From NCBI RefSeq assembly GCF_033097525.1, contig NZ_CP109907.1, forward strand, positions 6,138,001 to 6,202,000: a stretch of DNA of 64,000 bases, written 5' to 3'. Positions 54,977-63,306 of this stretch are shown here, piece by piece (positions within the stretch are counted from its first letter, which is position 1; the number at the start of each line of letters is the position of its first letter). The translations under genes were made by a program, and so were the position numbers. The notes under the pieces are model-generated. The model saw only the letters and a list, made by a program, of their open reading frames with translations. It did no database searches and had not been told where the DNA came from. Origin of the DNA: Sphingobacterium sp. UGAL515B_05. Its GTDB lineage: Bacteria; Bacteroidota; Bacteroidia; Sphingobacteriales; Sphingobacteriaceae.

Positions 54977-55981
54977 TCAACCTCGTTTTCTGAAAGCAAC
55001 CTTCTCCGCTAATTTTTCAATAATAAGCGCAGAAAAATCCTCTTTTACAATTTCTTCCGTCTGGCATAATGCTCCCGGACTAAATACGTTGATTTCCATA
55101 ATACGATCTCCTACCACATCCAAACCGACAAAATACATTCCGTCTTGAACTAATTTATTCCGGATCTTATCGACCATAAGCAATAACTCCGGTGAAATAA
55201 TAGCTGCTTGGGTCTTTGCACCTTGATGCACATTGCTCCGAATCTCATCCCCTTGTTGCACGCGATGAACAGCAGCATATTTTCCATTGATCGAAATAGG
55301 CTCTCCATTTAGTAAAAAGAATCTTATATCACCGCGGGCAGCTTCCGGAAGATATTCCTGGCCAATTACATAACCATCTCGGGCAATAGCTTCTACCGTT
55401 TGCTTGAGGTTTTGCTGATTATCCTTGTTGATTAAAAATACGTTTTTACCACCGGACCCCTTCAAGGGTTTCAAAATAATAAGCTTATTCTGTTGTTCAA
55501 AAAATTCAATGACATCGGCATAGTTTCGGGTTACAATTGTTTTAGGTCGAATAGATTCATCAAATCCCTCGAGATATAACTTATTACTAGCCCGACTAAG
55601 GCTATCGGGATCATTGATAACCAATACACCTTTTTCTTTTAGGAGAGCGGCAAATTGTAGAGCTGAAGCGGCAGCCCAAGGTCGGTTAACCATATCCAGG
55701 ACTGGATCAAATCGTAGCCAGACCACATCCATTTCTTCCAACATCATCTTCGTTTTTTCTGTTGCGCGCAATACTTCCATGAGGCTATTGGTAGAAGTAA
55801 GCATCTGATCAGGGAGTACTTTTCGCACATGGGCGGCGATATGGGCCGACTCATAGTAGAAATCGGCCAAGCCAATATAATAAATTTCATGTCCCATTTG
55901 ATGGGCTTTCAATGCCAAAACAGTCGTCGTGAAACGAGCAGTTTCCTTATGGGTTTGGTTGATCACGAATGCTATCTTCAT
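54977..55981 (-). CDS. GshB-like ATP-grasp ligase
   Basis: 334 residues. N-terminal 'KIAFVINQTHKETARFTTTVLALKAHQMGHEIYYIGL' and ATP-grasp motifs 'LIILKPLKGSGGKNVFLI', 'YVIGQEYLPEAARGDIRFFLLNGEPI', 'GLDVVGDRIMEINVFSP' with a metal-binding Glu/Asn pair. It resembles glutathione synthetase, but no gamma-glutamylcysteine ligase is nearby. It forms an operon with the DUF1704 gene (13-base gap) and N-formylglutamate amidohydrolase, so the amino acid joined may differ from glycine. Confidence 0.85.
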   Translation of the reverse strand: MKIAFVINQTHKETARFTTTVLALKAHQMGHEIYYIGLADFYYESAHIAAHVRKVLPDQMLTSTNSLMEVLRATEKTKMMLEEMDVVWLRFDPVLDMVNRPWAAASALQFAALLKEKGVLVINDPDSLSRASNKLYLEGFDESIRPKTIVTRNYADVIEFFEQQNKLIILKPLKGSGGKNVFLINKDNQQNLKQTVEAIARDGYVIGQEYLPEAARGDIRFFLLNGEPISINGKYAAVHRVQQGDEIRSNVHQGAKTQAAIISPELLLMVDKIRNKLVQDGMYFVGLDVVGDRIMEINVFSPGALCQTEEIVKEDFSALIIEKLAEKVAFRKRG

Positions 55982-55994
55982 ATAAAATATCTGA

Positions 55995-57827
55995 TTACTG
56001 AATCATTTGAAATATTCCATTACTTTTTTTGAGATGTAACAAGGCATCCTTGTATGGATCCATTAGATACCTTGGTGTCAGGACCGGAGCCTTCAAGACG
56101 CCCTTTAACATGAGTTCTTCAACGATTGGTATATAATCTTCGCGGATTTTGCCCATCGTCAACAGGGATAGATCTCGCCCACTCTTGATATAATTAGTCA
56201 ATTCGATTAAACCACTCAAGTATAATGCATCTTTGGTAAGCCCACCACTTCGATAGACCCGCATCGTCATTTGAAAAGCTGTTTCGGTCAAAAATTGGTA
56301 CTTGTCTACCAATACTGAAAATGTATCAATAAATGAACTGCCCTGCTGCATGTGATGGACAGCGATAACTCTTCCTGCCAGAATACGTAGTCTATTATTT
56401 GTGAGCCCCCCCACCAAATACTCAGCAAGTACAGCGAGGCCTTCCTGAAGTTTTTCATAACCGGGAACCCCCAATCTAAAGAGACTGAACGGCTGTTGCT
56501 TCCCATTATAGTAAGTAACAATATGTGTACCGACCTCATGTTGAATCAATGCCTTTACCCTATTCCTTGGCAAACTATACTGCTTACTTATATTGAGTAC
56601 GCCTTGATTTACCATCACGCCATAAATATCATCCCGCAGCCTCACTGTGGTGCCAAAGCTTGGATCTTGGTTTTTCAGATAATCCAATTCTTCCTGGGCG
56701 AGCTTAGCGAACTCTTCGGCATAGACAATATCCTCTTCTTTCGTTCTCACTTCTCGATCCGTTGTCGTAATTGTCAAAATTGCCTGAGCCTTTTCCAACA
56801 ATTTTTCATTGACAGTACCAAAAACCTGCATACTGCCCAACAAAAATCCTTCTTTTCCCCGCTCACTCAACATGGTCATCATCTGATCAAGCTCCTTGCG
56901 TTTATCACGAAACAAATAAGCAATGGAAGGATCAAATAAATCTTCGATATGCAAGTTATAGAGGTTTCTCTTGATAATATCTGGATCAATCGGCATGGGC
57001 CTATATCGAAAAACAGGAGTCTTTCGGTAATTTCCCTTTTTAAATTGCTGCCAGGCATCATAAGAATTTGTTGGTGTTACCAATAATAAAAAATCAAATC
57101 GTTGACTTTCCCGTGCTAATTTCTGATCAATCTCCCAAGCTAAAGGAATCATCTTTTTAGGCTGGCTTATTTTAAATGCCGTAGGTTTAGATAAGGTATG
57201 TATACGAATGAATTCGAAGAATGTTTTCGACAGACTCCTAGATATGGCTTCACGGAAATGACGCAGATCGATCGGTAAAATTTGCTGGTCTACCCCTAAA
57301 AGGTATTTCGGTTTTATCTCTAGCCCCATGTAAAATATATTGGTGTTCAGATTATCCAACTGTACACTCGAAGGGGATAAACTTTGCGTTGCATTTGTTT
57401 TGGAATCTGTCAGTATCTCCACTTTGGAAATCGATTCCTCTGTTGTCAGTTGCTTACCTAGATACTGAGCGATAGCCTGTACATTTTTCCGCGCAATATG
57501 AATTTGGATATCTTCCTCCTGTGCTGAATCTGATGCCCAAGCTTCAATAATCAAACAAGCACCAAACTCTTCGACAAGTTGATTGAGGATTGGAGCGATC
57601 CATTCAGAAACATTCATCTGCGGATCTCTTACCCTAAAATAAGCTGGTTCTGATTTAACCAACTCTGCCAGCATAGGGTCTTGACTAAAAAACTGTCTGT
57701 ATAAAAACAGATAAGGAACAACTTGATTAAATACCAGTTTGTTTTTTGGCGGAATCTGTACGTGGAAAACCTCCTTATTTTTGATCATTTTTAAAATGCC
57801 AGCAAGTTGTTTCGCATTATCTTTCAT
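55995..57827 (-). CDS. DUF1704 / QEGLA-motif metallopeptidase-like protein
   Basis: 610 residues from ATG at 57827, overlapping the upstream stop codon region by 11 bases; a far upstream start would place 51 residues inside the upstream gene. Metal motif HEVGTH at 430-435 and downstream QEGLA at 461-465 with a possible third Glu ligand. The family was annotated as flavohemoglobin-expression-modulating, and human relatives (MATCAP) are tyrosine carboxypeptidases of tubulin. Bacterial role unknown; peptidase activity is plausible. Confidence 0.87.
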   Translation of the reverse strand: MKDNAKQLAGILKMIKNKEVFHVQIPPKNKLVFNQVVPYLFLYRQFFSQDPMLAELVKSEPAYFRVRDPQMNVSEWIAPILNQLVEEFGACLIIEAWASDSAQEEDIQIHIARKNVQAIAQYLGKQLTTEESISKVEILTDSKTNATQSLSPSSVQLDNLNTNIFYMGLEIKPKYLLGVDQQILPIDLRHFREAISRSLSKTFFEFIRIHTLSKPTAFKISQPKKMIPLAWEIDQKLARESQRFDFLLLVTPTNSYDAWQQFKKGNYRKTPVFRYRPMPIDPDIIKRNLYNLHIEDLFDPSIAYLFRDKRKELDQMMTMLSERGKEGFLLGSMQVFGTVNEKLLEKAQAILTITTTDREVRTKEEDIVYAEEFAKLAQEELDYLKNQDPSFGTTVRLRDDIYGVMVNQGVLNISKQYSLPRNRVKALIQHEVGTHIVTYYNGKQQPFSLFRLGVPGYEKLQEGLAVLAEYLVGGLTNNRLRILAGRVIAVHHMQQGSSFIDTFSVLVDKYQFLTETAFQMTMRVYRSGGLTKDALYLSGLIELTNYIKSGRDLSLLTMGKIREDYIPIVEELMLKGVLKAPVLTPRYLMDPYKDALLHLKKSNGIFQMIQ

Positions 57828-58596
57828 AGGCAAAATAATTTTCCAGTGTTCCAATGCTGTGCAAGAGAAGTTGTTTATACTCCTGAAGCTTTTGCGGATA
57901 TACTTCCCCAGTCCATTCGTCCATAAAGTCTTTCCGAAATTCGATAGAAAAAATACAGCCTTTATCACCAAACTTATCATTCAAATACGCAGAAAGGAAT
58001 CCGCCCTTAAACTTGACATTCTCACGTACGTCGTAAACTTGTCCATCTTTTCCAGTCTGTAGCGCTTCCAAAACCTGATCAGTCAGCGTTCGCCATTTTT
58101 TGTGATTATGTTGCGTACCAATATTGATCTGAGGGTCGGTTTCATTATTTAAACTAGTGTCAGCCCCACCGCGACGCATATTATAACTATGAATATCATA
58201 CACGATAAAATAGCCATAACGATCAATCGTGCGCTGAATTGCTTGGCTTATTTCCTCATATATGCGATCATAGGCTGCATACAGCTGATCTTTTAGTTCA
58301 TTGGGTAGATCCGTTCGCCATACCCGCATCCCCCAAGATTGCTCGGGTGTAAGATAAATAGCATCTTCTCGTTTTCGATTAAGATCCAGTTGAAACCTGG
58401 AAGTTCCCGATACAAATCGATTACAGGGTAATTCGGCCAAAATAGCCGTATAAGGATCCTCTTCGCGTAATCGTTCCTCGTCTGAAATATTTATGTAGGG
58501 CATCAAATGCGCATCGACCTGATGGCCATCATGAATGGCAAAAGCCCAAAATGGGCTATCGTAATTTTCAAATTGATAGCGATATGTTAAAGACAT
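57817..58596 (-). CDS. N-formylglutamate amidohydrolase family protein
   Basis: 259 residues. 'FWAFAIHDGHQVDAHLMPYI', 'RFQLDLNRKREDAIYL', 'FIVYDIHSYNMRRGG', 'CIFSIEFRKDFMDEWTGEVY' carry the metal-binding His/Glu set of the FGase (M14-like) fold. Classical members deformylate N-formylglutamate in histidine breakdown, but no hut genes are present. First gene of the three-gene operon with DUF1704 and the ATP-grasp ligase, which hints at another N-acyl or peptide substrate. Confidence 0.85.
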   Translation of the reverse strand: MSLTYRYQFENYDSPFWAFAIHDGHQVDAHLMPYINISDEERLREEDPYTAILAELPCNRFVSGTSRFQLDLNRKREDAIYLTPEQSWGMRVWRTDLPNELKDQLYAAYDRIYEEISQAIQRTIDRYGYFIVYDIHSYNMRRGGADTSLNNETDPQINIGTQHNHKKWRTLTDQVLEALQTGKDGQVYDVRENVKFKGGFLSAYLNDKFGDKGCIFSIEFRKDFMDEWTGEVYPQKLQEYKQLLLHSIGTLENYFAYER

Positions 58597-58812
58597 GTAC
58601 CTTTTTTTAAACAGTTTACGTCAAATAGACAGCATTGATTGCTGACCTTTTTGTTTAGATAAACGCTTATGAGCAACAAAAGGTTTGAAAATTAACTGGA
58701 TTGTCTTAGAATTAGGGGCTCCCCCTTCTTATCCGAAAAGAGGCTGTTAAAAATCGTTAAACAGCTAACGGGTTGAGTACATTGGCATCCTTCTTGAATA
58801 TTATTTTGTAGT

Positions 58813-58885
58813 TTCATAAATTTAGGTTAATAATTTAGTTAGTTTATAAAAAACCTGTTAGTCCCCGCTAACAGGTTTTTTATTT
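58813..58885 (+). ncRNA. Hairpin element copy 1 (candidate sRNA)
   Basis: TTCATAAATTTAGGTTAATA, a TTTAGTTAGTTT spacer, then a 14-bp perfect stem (58848-58861 with 58868-58881) around loop TCCCCG, T6 inside the end and ATTT. TAGTTTC lies at the 5' edge, like a -7 box. Stem sequence differs from the other copies. Confidence 0.6.
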
Positions 58886-59022
58886 CCCCTAAAAAGAAAA
58901 CAAAATAAATAGTAGTATATTTTATTGGAAATCAATAGCAAATAGTCAAAAAATGTTAAAAAGTAAAAAAAACTCCAATCAGTTGAAACATTTCTTGAAC
59001 TTACTACGTTATATAGGTACTT

Positions 59023-59090
59023 TTCATAAATTTAGGTTAATAATTGGTTAGGAAAACTCCTGTTGCTCCCCGCTTCAGGAGTTTCTGTTT
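59023..59090 (+). ncRNA. Hairpin element copy 2 (candidate sRNA)
   Basis: Same 5' half (TTCATAAATTTAGGTTAATA, then ATTGGTTAGG), stem AAACTCCTG/CAGGAGTTT (59054-59062 with 59076-59084), loop containing CTCCCCGC. Upstream TTG, 20 bases, then TACTTTTC (59018-59025): a good -33/-7 pair. Confidence 0.6.
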
Positions 59091-59309
59091 ATCAACATCT
59101 TAAAACTATAAAAAGACAAAATATTTCATCAAGAGGACCAGTATTTGAAAACTGCAGGATGAAATTTGTTTTTAGCCTATGCTGTTTTGATCTTTCAACA
59201 AAACTTCAAAAAAATCAAATTTCAGGCAGAAATTTTAATAACAAAAAAATGACAATATGTTCATGCTAAGAAAATAAGTTTTGGCATAGGTATTGCACTG
59301 TTTTAAGCA

Positions 59310-59378
59310 TTCATAAATTTAGGTTAATAATTGGTTAGTTAAAACACTTGAAGTTCCCCGCTTCAAGTGTTTTTTTTA
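59310..59378 (+). ncRNA. Hairpin element copy 3 (candidate sRNA)
   Basis: Same 5' half, 13-bp stem AAAACACTTGAAG/CTTCAAGTGTTTT (59341-59353 with 59361-59373), loop TTCCCCG, and eight T (59370-59377), the strongest terminator signal of the set. Its + orientation T-run supports transcription on the + strand. Confidence 0.65.
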
Positions 59379-59414
59379 TAGCATTATAGCAGAAGTAAAT
59401 TAGCGTTTAGCCTC

Positions 59415-60668
59415 TTATTCTTCGTTACCGATTTCCACCAACTGTTTCAATGCAATTTCATATGCTCGCGATGATATATGTGTCTTTTTAGAAGAAACGG
59501 TCCTAATTTTCTTTAATGCTTCAAAAATCACACTGGAAACATCCGAAAAAATTGCGTCATCACTAATTTCGATATTACGTTGCATTAAATAAGCAAATAC
59601 TCTCGCCATACCACAATTCGCAATAAAGTCAGGTATAACTGCAACATGCTGATCTGCGAATTCCATAACAGGCCCATAAAATATTTCTTGATCTGCAAAT
59701 GGTACATTGGCACCTGAAGCGATCACCTCAAGCCCATGATTTATCATGTGTTGGATCTGATCTTTTGACACTAAGCGGGAGGCCGCAGCAGGCACAAAAA
59801 TATCTGTTTCCAAACTCCATATTTCTTTTTGTATCTGATCAAAAGGAATCAGGTCCGGAGAACAAAGCTCATTGCCTTTGCGCTCTAAAAACAAACGGGT
59901 AATATCTTCCTCTCCAAATCCTTCCGGATTGATCAGTCCGCCAACTCGATCAATTATACCAACTATTTTTACACCAAGTTTAGACAGATAAAATGCCGCT
60001 GCGGCAGCAACATTACCCCAACCTTGAATTACCGCTCGCTTCCCAAAGCAATTTTCGCCAAAAAGTTCATAATAATGACGAATTGACTCTGACACGCCAT
60101 ATCCCGTGATCATATCTGCCACTTTGTACTTGCGCTTCAGATCCGGGCTGTAGGAGCTATCTTCCAATACTTTAGAAACCCCATAACGCAATTGTCCAAT
60201 TTGATGAATACGATTGCTTTCATTCACCTTAAAGTGACCATTCAAAATGCCTTCTTGCGGATGCCATAGTCCATATTCTTCCGTCAACGGGATTACATCA
60301 TGAATTTCATCGATATTCAAATCTCCACCTGTCCCGTAATAGTTTTTCAATAGCGGTGTGACAACTTTAAACCAACGTTCCAAGACTTCATTTTTCCTTG
60401 GGTCATGTGGGTCGAAATCAATTCCAGATTTTGCTCCTCCTATTGCAGGGCCAGATACCGTAAATTTGACCTCCATTGTTTTTGCCAAGGATTCTACCTC
60501 ATGCCTATCCAATCCAGCCCGCATTCGGGTCCCCCCGCCAGCTGCACCTCCACGTAAGGAATTGATAACAATCCATCCCCTGGCATCAGTTTCACTATCT
60601 TTCCATTCGAAAACAATTTCCGGACTTTTGTGCTCAAAAGCCCGCAATAATTCCTTCATCCCTTCCAT
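59415..60668 (-). CDS. Glu/Leu/Phe/Val dehydrogenase family protein
   Basis: 417 residues from ATG at 60668, four bases after the hpd stop codon and preceded by AGGAGT; a GTG at 60701 would overlap hpd. 'GGAAGGGTRMRAGLDRHEVE', 'FTVSGPAIGGAKSGIDFDP' (catalytic Lys region) and the NAD-binding 'VIQGWGNVAAAAAFYLSKLG' are visible. It oxidatively deaminates an amino acid to the 2-oxo acid. Co-transcription with tyrosine-degradation genes suggests an aromatic or branched-chain substrate, feeding hpd (inference). Confidence 0.9.
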   Translation of the reverse strand: MEGMKELLRAFEHKSPEIVFEWKDSETDARGWIVINSLRGGAAGGGTRMRAGLDRHEVESLAKTMEVKFTVSGPAIGGAKSGIDFDPHDPRKNEVLERWFKVVTPLLKNYYGTGGDLNIDEIHDVIPLTEEYGLWHPQEGILNGHFKVNESNRIHQIGQLRYGVSKVLEDSSYSPDLKRKYKVADMITGYGVSESIRHYYELFGENCFGKRAVIQGWGNVAAAAAFYLSKLGVKIVGIIDRVGGLINPEGFGEEDITRLFLERKGNELCSPDLIPFDQIQKEIWSLETDIFVPAAASRLVSKDQIQHMINHGLEVIASGANVPFADQEIFYGPVMEFADQHVAVIPDFIANCGMARVFAYLMQRNIEISDDAIFSDVSSVIFEALKKIRTVSSKKTHISSRAYEIALKQLVEIGNEE

Positions 60669-60672
60669 ACTC

Positions 60673-61800
60673 CTATAAATTTCCTCGACGTTCTTGTTCA
60701 CGTTCTATTGCTTCAAAAAGAGCCTTAAAATTTCCTGCTCCAAAACTTTGTGCCCCCTTACGTTGGATGATTTCATAAAATAAAGTTGGTCGATCCTCTA
60801 CCGGTTTTGTAAAAATTTGCAGCAAATAACCTTCTTCATCACGATCAACTAGAATACCCAGTTCTTGGATGATCCGGATCTCTTCATCAATTTTTCCAAC
60901 TCGTTCAGGCAACATATCGTAATATGCTTCGGGAGGAGCACCCAAAAATTCTACTCCCCTTGCTTTAAGTTCCCGCACGGTGGCCACAATATCTTTGGTT
61001 GCTAGAGCCGCATGCTGTACACCTTCACCCTCATAAAATTCAAGGTATTCTTCTATCTGCGATTTTTTCTTTCCTTCGGCAGGCTCATTAATTGGAAACT
61101 TAACAAAGCCATTTCCATTGCTCATCACTTTACTCATCAAAGCTGAATATTCTGTATTAATTTGCTTGTCATCAAAAGATAAAATATTGACAAACCCCAT
61201 CACATCCTGATACCATTTTACGGTTTCATTCATCTTATTCCAGCCAACATTACCCACACAATGATCAACATAAAGCAGTCCAGTTTCCGTTGGATTGTAA
61301 TCGCTTTCCCATTTTTCATATCCTGGCATAAACGGGCCAGAATAATTGCGGCGTTCAACAAACATGTGGACCGTTTCGCCATAGGTATAAATGCCTGCTG
61401 TCCAAACTTCTCCATTTTCATCCTTCAGCAGTTGTGGTTTCTGATAGACTTTCGCCCCTCTATTTGTTGTTTCTTCAAATGATTTTCGTGCATCGTCTAC
61501 CCAAAGCGCCAATATTTTGACACCATCACCATGTTTTTTAACATGTTCTGTTATAGGGTGGTCAGATTTCAACGCTGTGGTAAGCACTAAACGTATTTTA
61601 TTTTGTTTTAACACGTAAGATACCCGGTCTCGAACACCTGTCTCTGGTCCGGCATACGCATCCGACTGGAAACCAAAAGCTGTTTTGTAATAATGTGCGG
61701 CCTGTTTGGCATTGCCAACATAAAATTCAATATAATCTGTGCCATTAATAGGTAGAAAATCTTGCGCTTGGGCAATCTTTTCTGCAAATGTATTTGCCAT
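60673..61800 (-). CDS. hpd: 4-Hydroxyphenylpyruvate dioxygenase
   Basis: 375 residues. Two VOC-fold halves: 'DYIEFYVGNAKQAAHYYKTAFGF' and 'LLYVDHCVGNVGWNKMNETVKWYQDVMGF'. Iron ligands are the His of 'VDHCVGN', the His of 'GVQHAALAT' and Glu in 'PTLFYEIIQRKG', preceded by 'GYLLQIFTKPVEDRPT'. It converts 4-hydroxyphenylpyruvate to homogentisate. 31 bases after hmgA in one operon. Confidence 0.95.
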   Translation of the reverse strand: MANTFAEKIAQAQDFLPINGTDYIEFYVGNAKQAAHYYKTAFGFQSDAYAGPETGVRDRVSYVLKQNKIRLVLTTALKSDHPITEHVKKHGDGVKILALWVDDARKSFEETTNRGAKVYQKPQLLKDENGEVWTAGIYTYGETVHMFVERRNYSGPFMPGYEKWESDYNPTETGLLYVDHCVGNVGWNKMNETVKWYQDVMGFVNILSFDDKQINTEYSALMSKVMSNGNGFVKFPINEPAEGKKKSQIEEYLEFYEGEGVQHAALATKDIVATVRELKARGVEFLGAPPEAYYDMLPERVGKIDEEIRIIQELGILVDRDEEGYLLQIFTKPVEDRPTLFYEIIQRKGAQSFGAGNFKALFEAIEREQERRGNL

Positions 61801-61831
61801 AATTTATATAAAGGTTATTCTTTTATTTTTC

Positions 61832-62989
61832 CTAACTCATCCAAGATTTATAATAGTCTGGATCTTCTATATCGAGTGCTTCTTGGGTCAACATCAGTGG
61901 TCGAAAAGGATCGATCATCACGGCCAACTCCTCGGTTTTCACTTGCCCAATGCTTTTTTCCACCGTCCCTGGATGAGGTCCATGCGGTATACCACCTGGA
62001 TGTAACGTTATCTGTCCCCTTTCCACGGATTTTCGACTCATAAAATCGCCATCCACATAATATAGGACTTCATCTGAATCTACATTACTATGGTTATATG
62101 GTGCCGGAATCGAATGCGGATGGTAATCATACATACGCGGGCAAAAACTGCATAACACAAAATTGTCTGTTTCAAAGGTCTGGTGAACGGGTGGTGGTTG
62201 ATGCAATTTACCTGTTATCGGCATGAAATCATGAATCGAAAATGCCCAGGGAAAATGATAGCCATCCCAACCCACAAAATCAAATGGATGGCTCCCATAA
62301 ACATACGGATAAATCATCCCTTGCTTCTTGATCTTCACTTCAAAGTCACCCAGTTCATCAAAAGTTTCCAAATTTTGAGGTACCCGAATGTCCCGCTCAA
62401 AAAAGGGCGCGTGTTCCATCAATTGACCAAATTCATTGCGATAACGTTTGGGCGTACGTACTGGAGAGAATGATTCAACAATAAACAGTCGATTATCTTC
62501 CTGTTCAAATTCCATTTGATAAATCGTTCCTCGGGGGATTACCAAATAATCTCCATACTTGAAGGGGATACTCCCATATCCAGTCTTGAGTTTTCCCATC
62601 CCCTGATGGATGAAGACAATCTCATCTGCCTGGCTATTTTTATAAAAATAGTCACCCATCGACCGACGGGGAGCTGCTAAGGATATATGTAAGTCCTGAT
62701 TAACCAACACAGGTGTCCTGCTTTCGAGGTAGTCATCTTTTGCCTGTACCTGAAATCCCTTTAGACTGGTATGTTTAAGATGTTTGTCGCGGGCAATCCG
62801 GGGAGACACATCATAAGGCGCTCTTATTTGTTTAACGAGTGTGGGTGGATGACAATGGTACACTAAGGAATAAAGACTGGAAAAACCATGTGTGGATACT
62901 AATTCCTCGGCATAAAGCGTGTTATCGGGCTTTCTAAAAACAGTATGTCGCTGCATTGGAATTTGCCCTTGTTTAACATAAAATGGCAT
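61832..62989 (-). CDS. hmgA: Homogentisate 1,2-dioxygenase
   Basis: 385 residues, cupin-fold. 'EIVFIHQGMGKLKTGYGSIPFKYGDYLVIPRGTIYQMEF' and the iron-binding C-terminal part 'CPRMYDYHPHSIPAPYNHSN' and 'LHPGGIPHGPHPGTVEKS' are diagnostic; it is somewhat shorter than the about 430-440-residue human/Pseudomonas type, as is usual for this bacterial branch. It opens homogentisate to maleylacetoacetate. First gene of the leftward operon. Confidence 0.93.
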   Translation of the reverse strand: MPFYVKQGQIPMQRHTVFRKPDNTLYAEELVSTHGFSSLYSLVYHCHPPTLVKQIRAPYDVSPRIARDKHLKHTSLKGFQVQAKDDYLESRTPVLVNQDLHISLAAPRRSMGDYFYKNSQADEIVFIHQGMGKLKTGYGSIPFKYGDYLVIPRGTIYQMEFEQEDNRLFIVESFSPVRTPKRYRNEFGQLMEHAPFFERDIRVPQNLETFDELGDFEVKIKKQGMIYPYVYGSHPFDFVGWDGYHFPWAFSIHDFMPITGKLHQPPPVHQTFETDNFVLCSFCPRMYDYHPHSIPAPYNHSNVDSDEVLYYVDGDFMSRKSVERGQITLHPGGIPHGPHPGTVEKSIGQVKTEELAVMIDPFRPLMLTQEALDIEDPDYYKSWMS

Positions 62990-63306
62990 AATTCTACGAT
63001 TTAAACGGTTATAAAATTAAATGAATATCCAAATTGCCAATAGAACGATCGGCAAGTAGTAAAAGAGAAGATTAGTATTGTGCAAAAACGATATCAGCTA
63101 TGATTGCTTTATTAAAAGCAACATAGGGCATGGAGGACGCAAAGCGATGTACACCACGATTGATCATTTTTTATAGTTTATAATGCTTTAATAAAGGTAA
63201 GAATATTTTTCTATTTTCAAGAGAAGAAATATTTTTTTCAAATCTTATACAATATATTTGTGTCGAATGCTAACAACATTGAATAACCAAATAGAACACT
63301 TCATAT
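62990..63306. promoter_or_regulatory. Divergent promoter region of the homogentisate genes
   Basis: 317 bases. TATATTTG at 63253-63260 is a good -7 box for the rightward gene, with a T-rich segment (63232-63238) near -33. On the minus strand a 31-codon open frame (63072-63167, MINRGVHRFASSMP...) lies ahead of hmgA; it could be a leader peptide or chance. No classical operator is visible. Confidence 0.5.

Larger units (their letters stand above)
58597..59414. other. 818-base intergenic region with three hairpin elements
   Basis: Between two leftward genes, this AT-rich region holds three tandem copies of the hairpin element on the + strand, with spacings of 210 and 287 bases, plus an imperfect GCTGTT/AACAGC hairpin near 58743-58765. 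On the minus strand, after copy 1, an ORF of 41 codons (58692-58817) starts at the conserved ATG, without a domain. Confidence 0.6.

Noticed and set aside
58692..58817. 41-codon minus-strand ORF starting at the conserved ATG of hairpin copy 1
   Set aside because: Corresponding ORFs in the other copies are only 3 to 7 codons long, so the coding part is not conserved; kept only as part of the orphan-leader alternative.
59063..59269. 68-codon + strand frame overlapping hairpin copy 2
   Set aside because: It starts inside the hairpin, has no domain, and the conserved signal in this interval is the RNA-like element.
58813..59378. CRISPR array
   Set aside because: Three repeats with irregular spacing (210 and 287 bases), internal hairpins that vary, and no cas genes.
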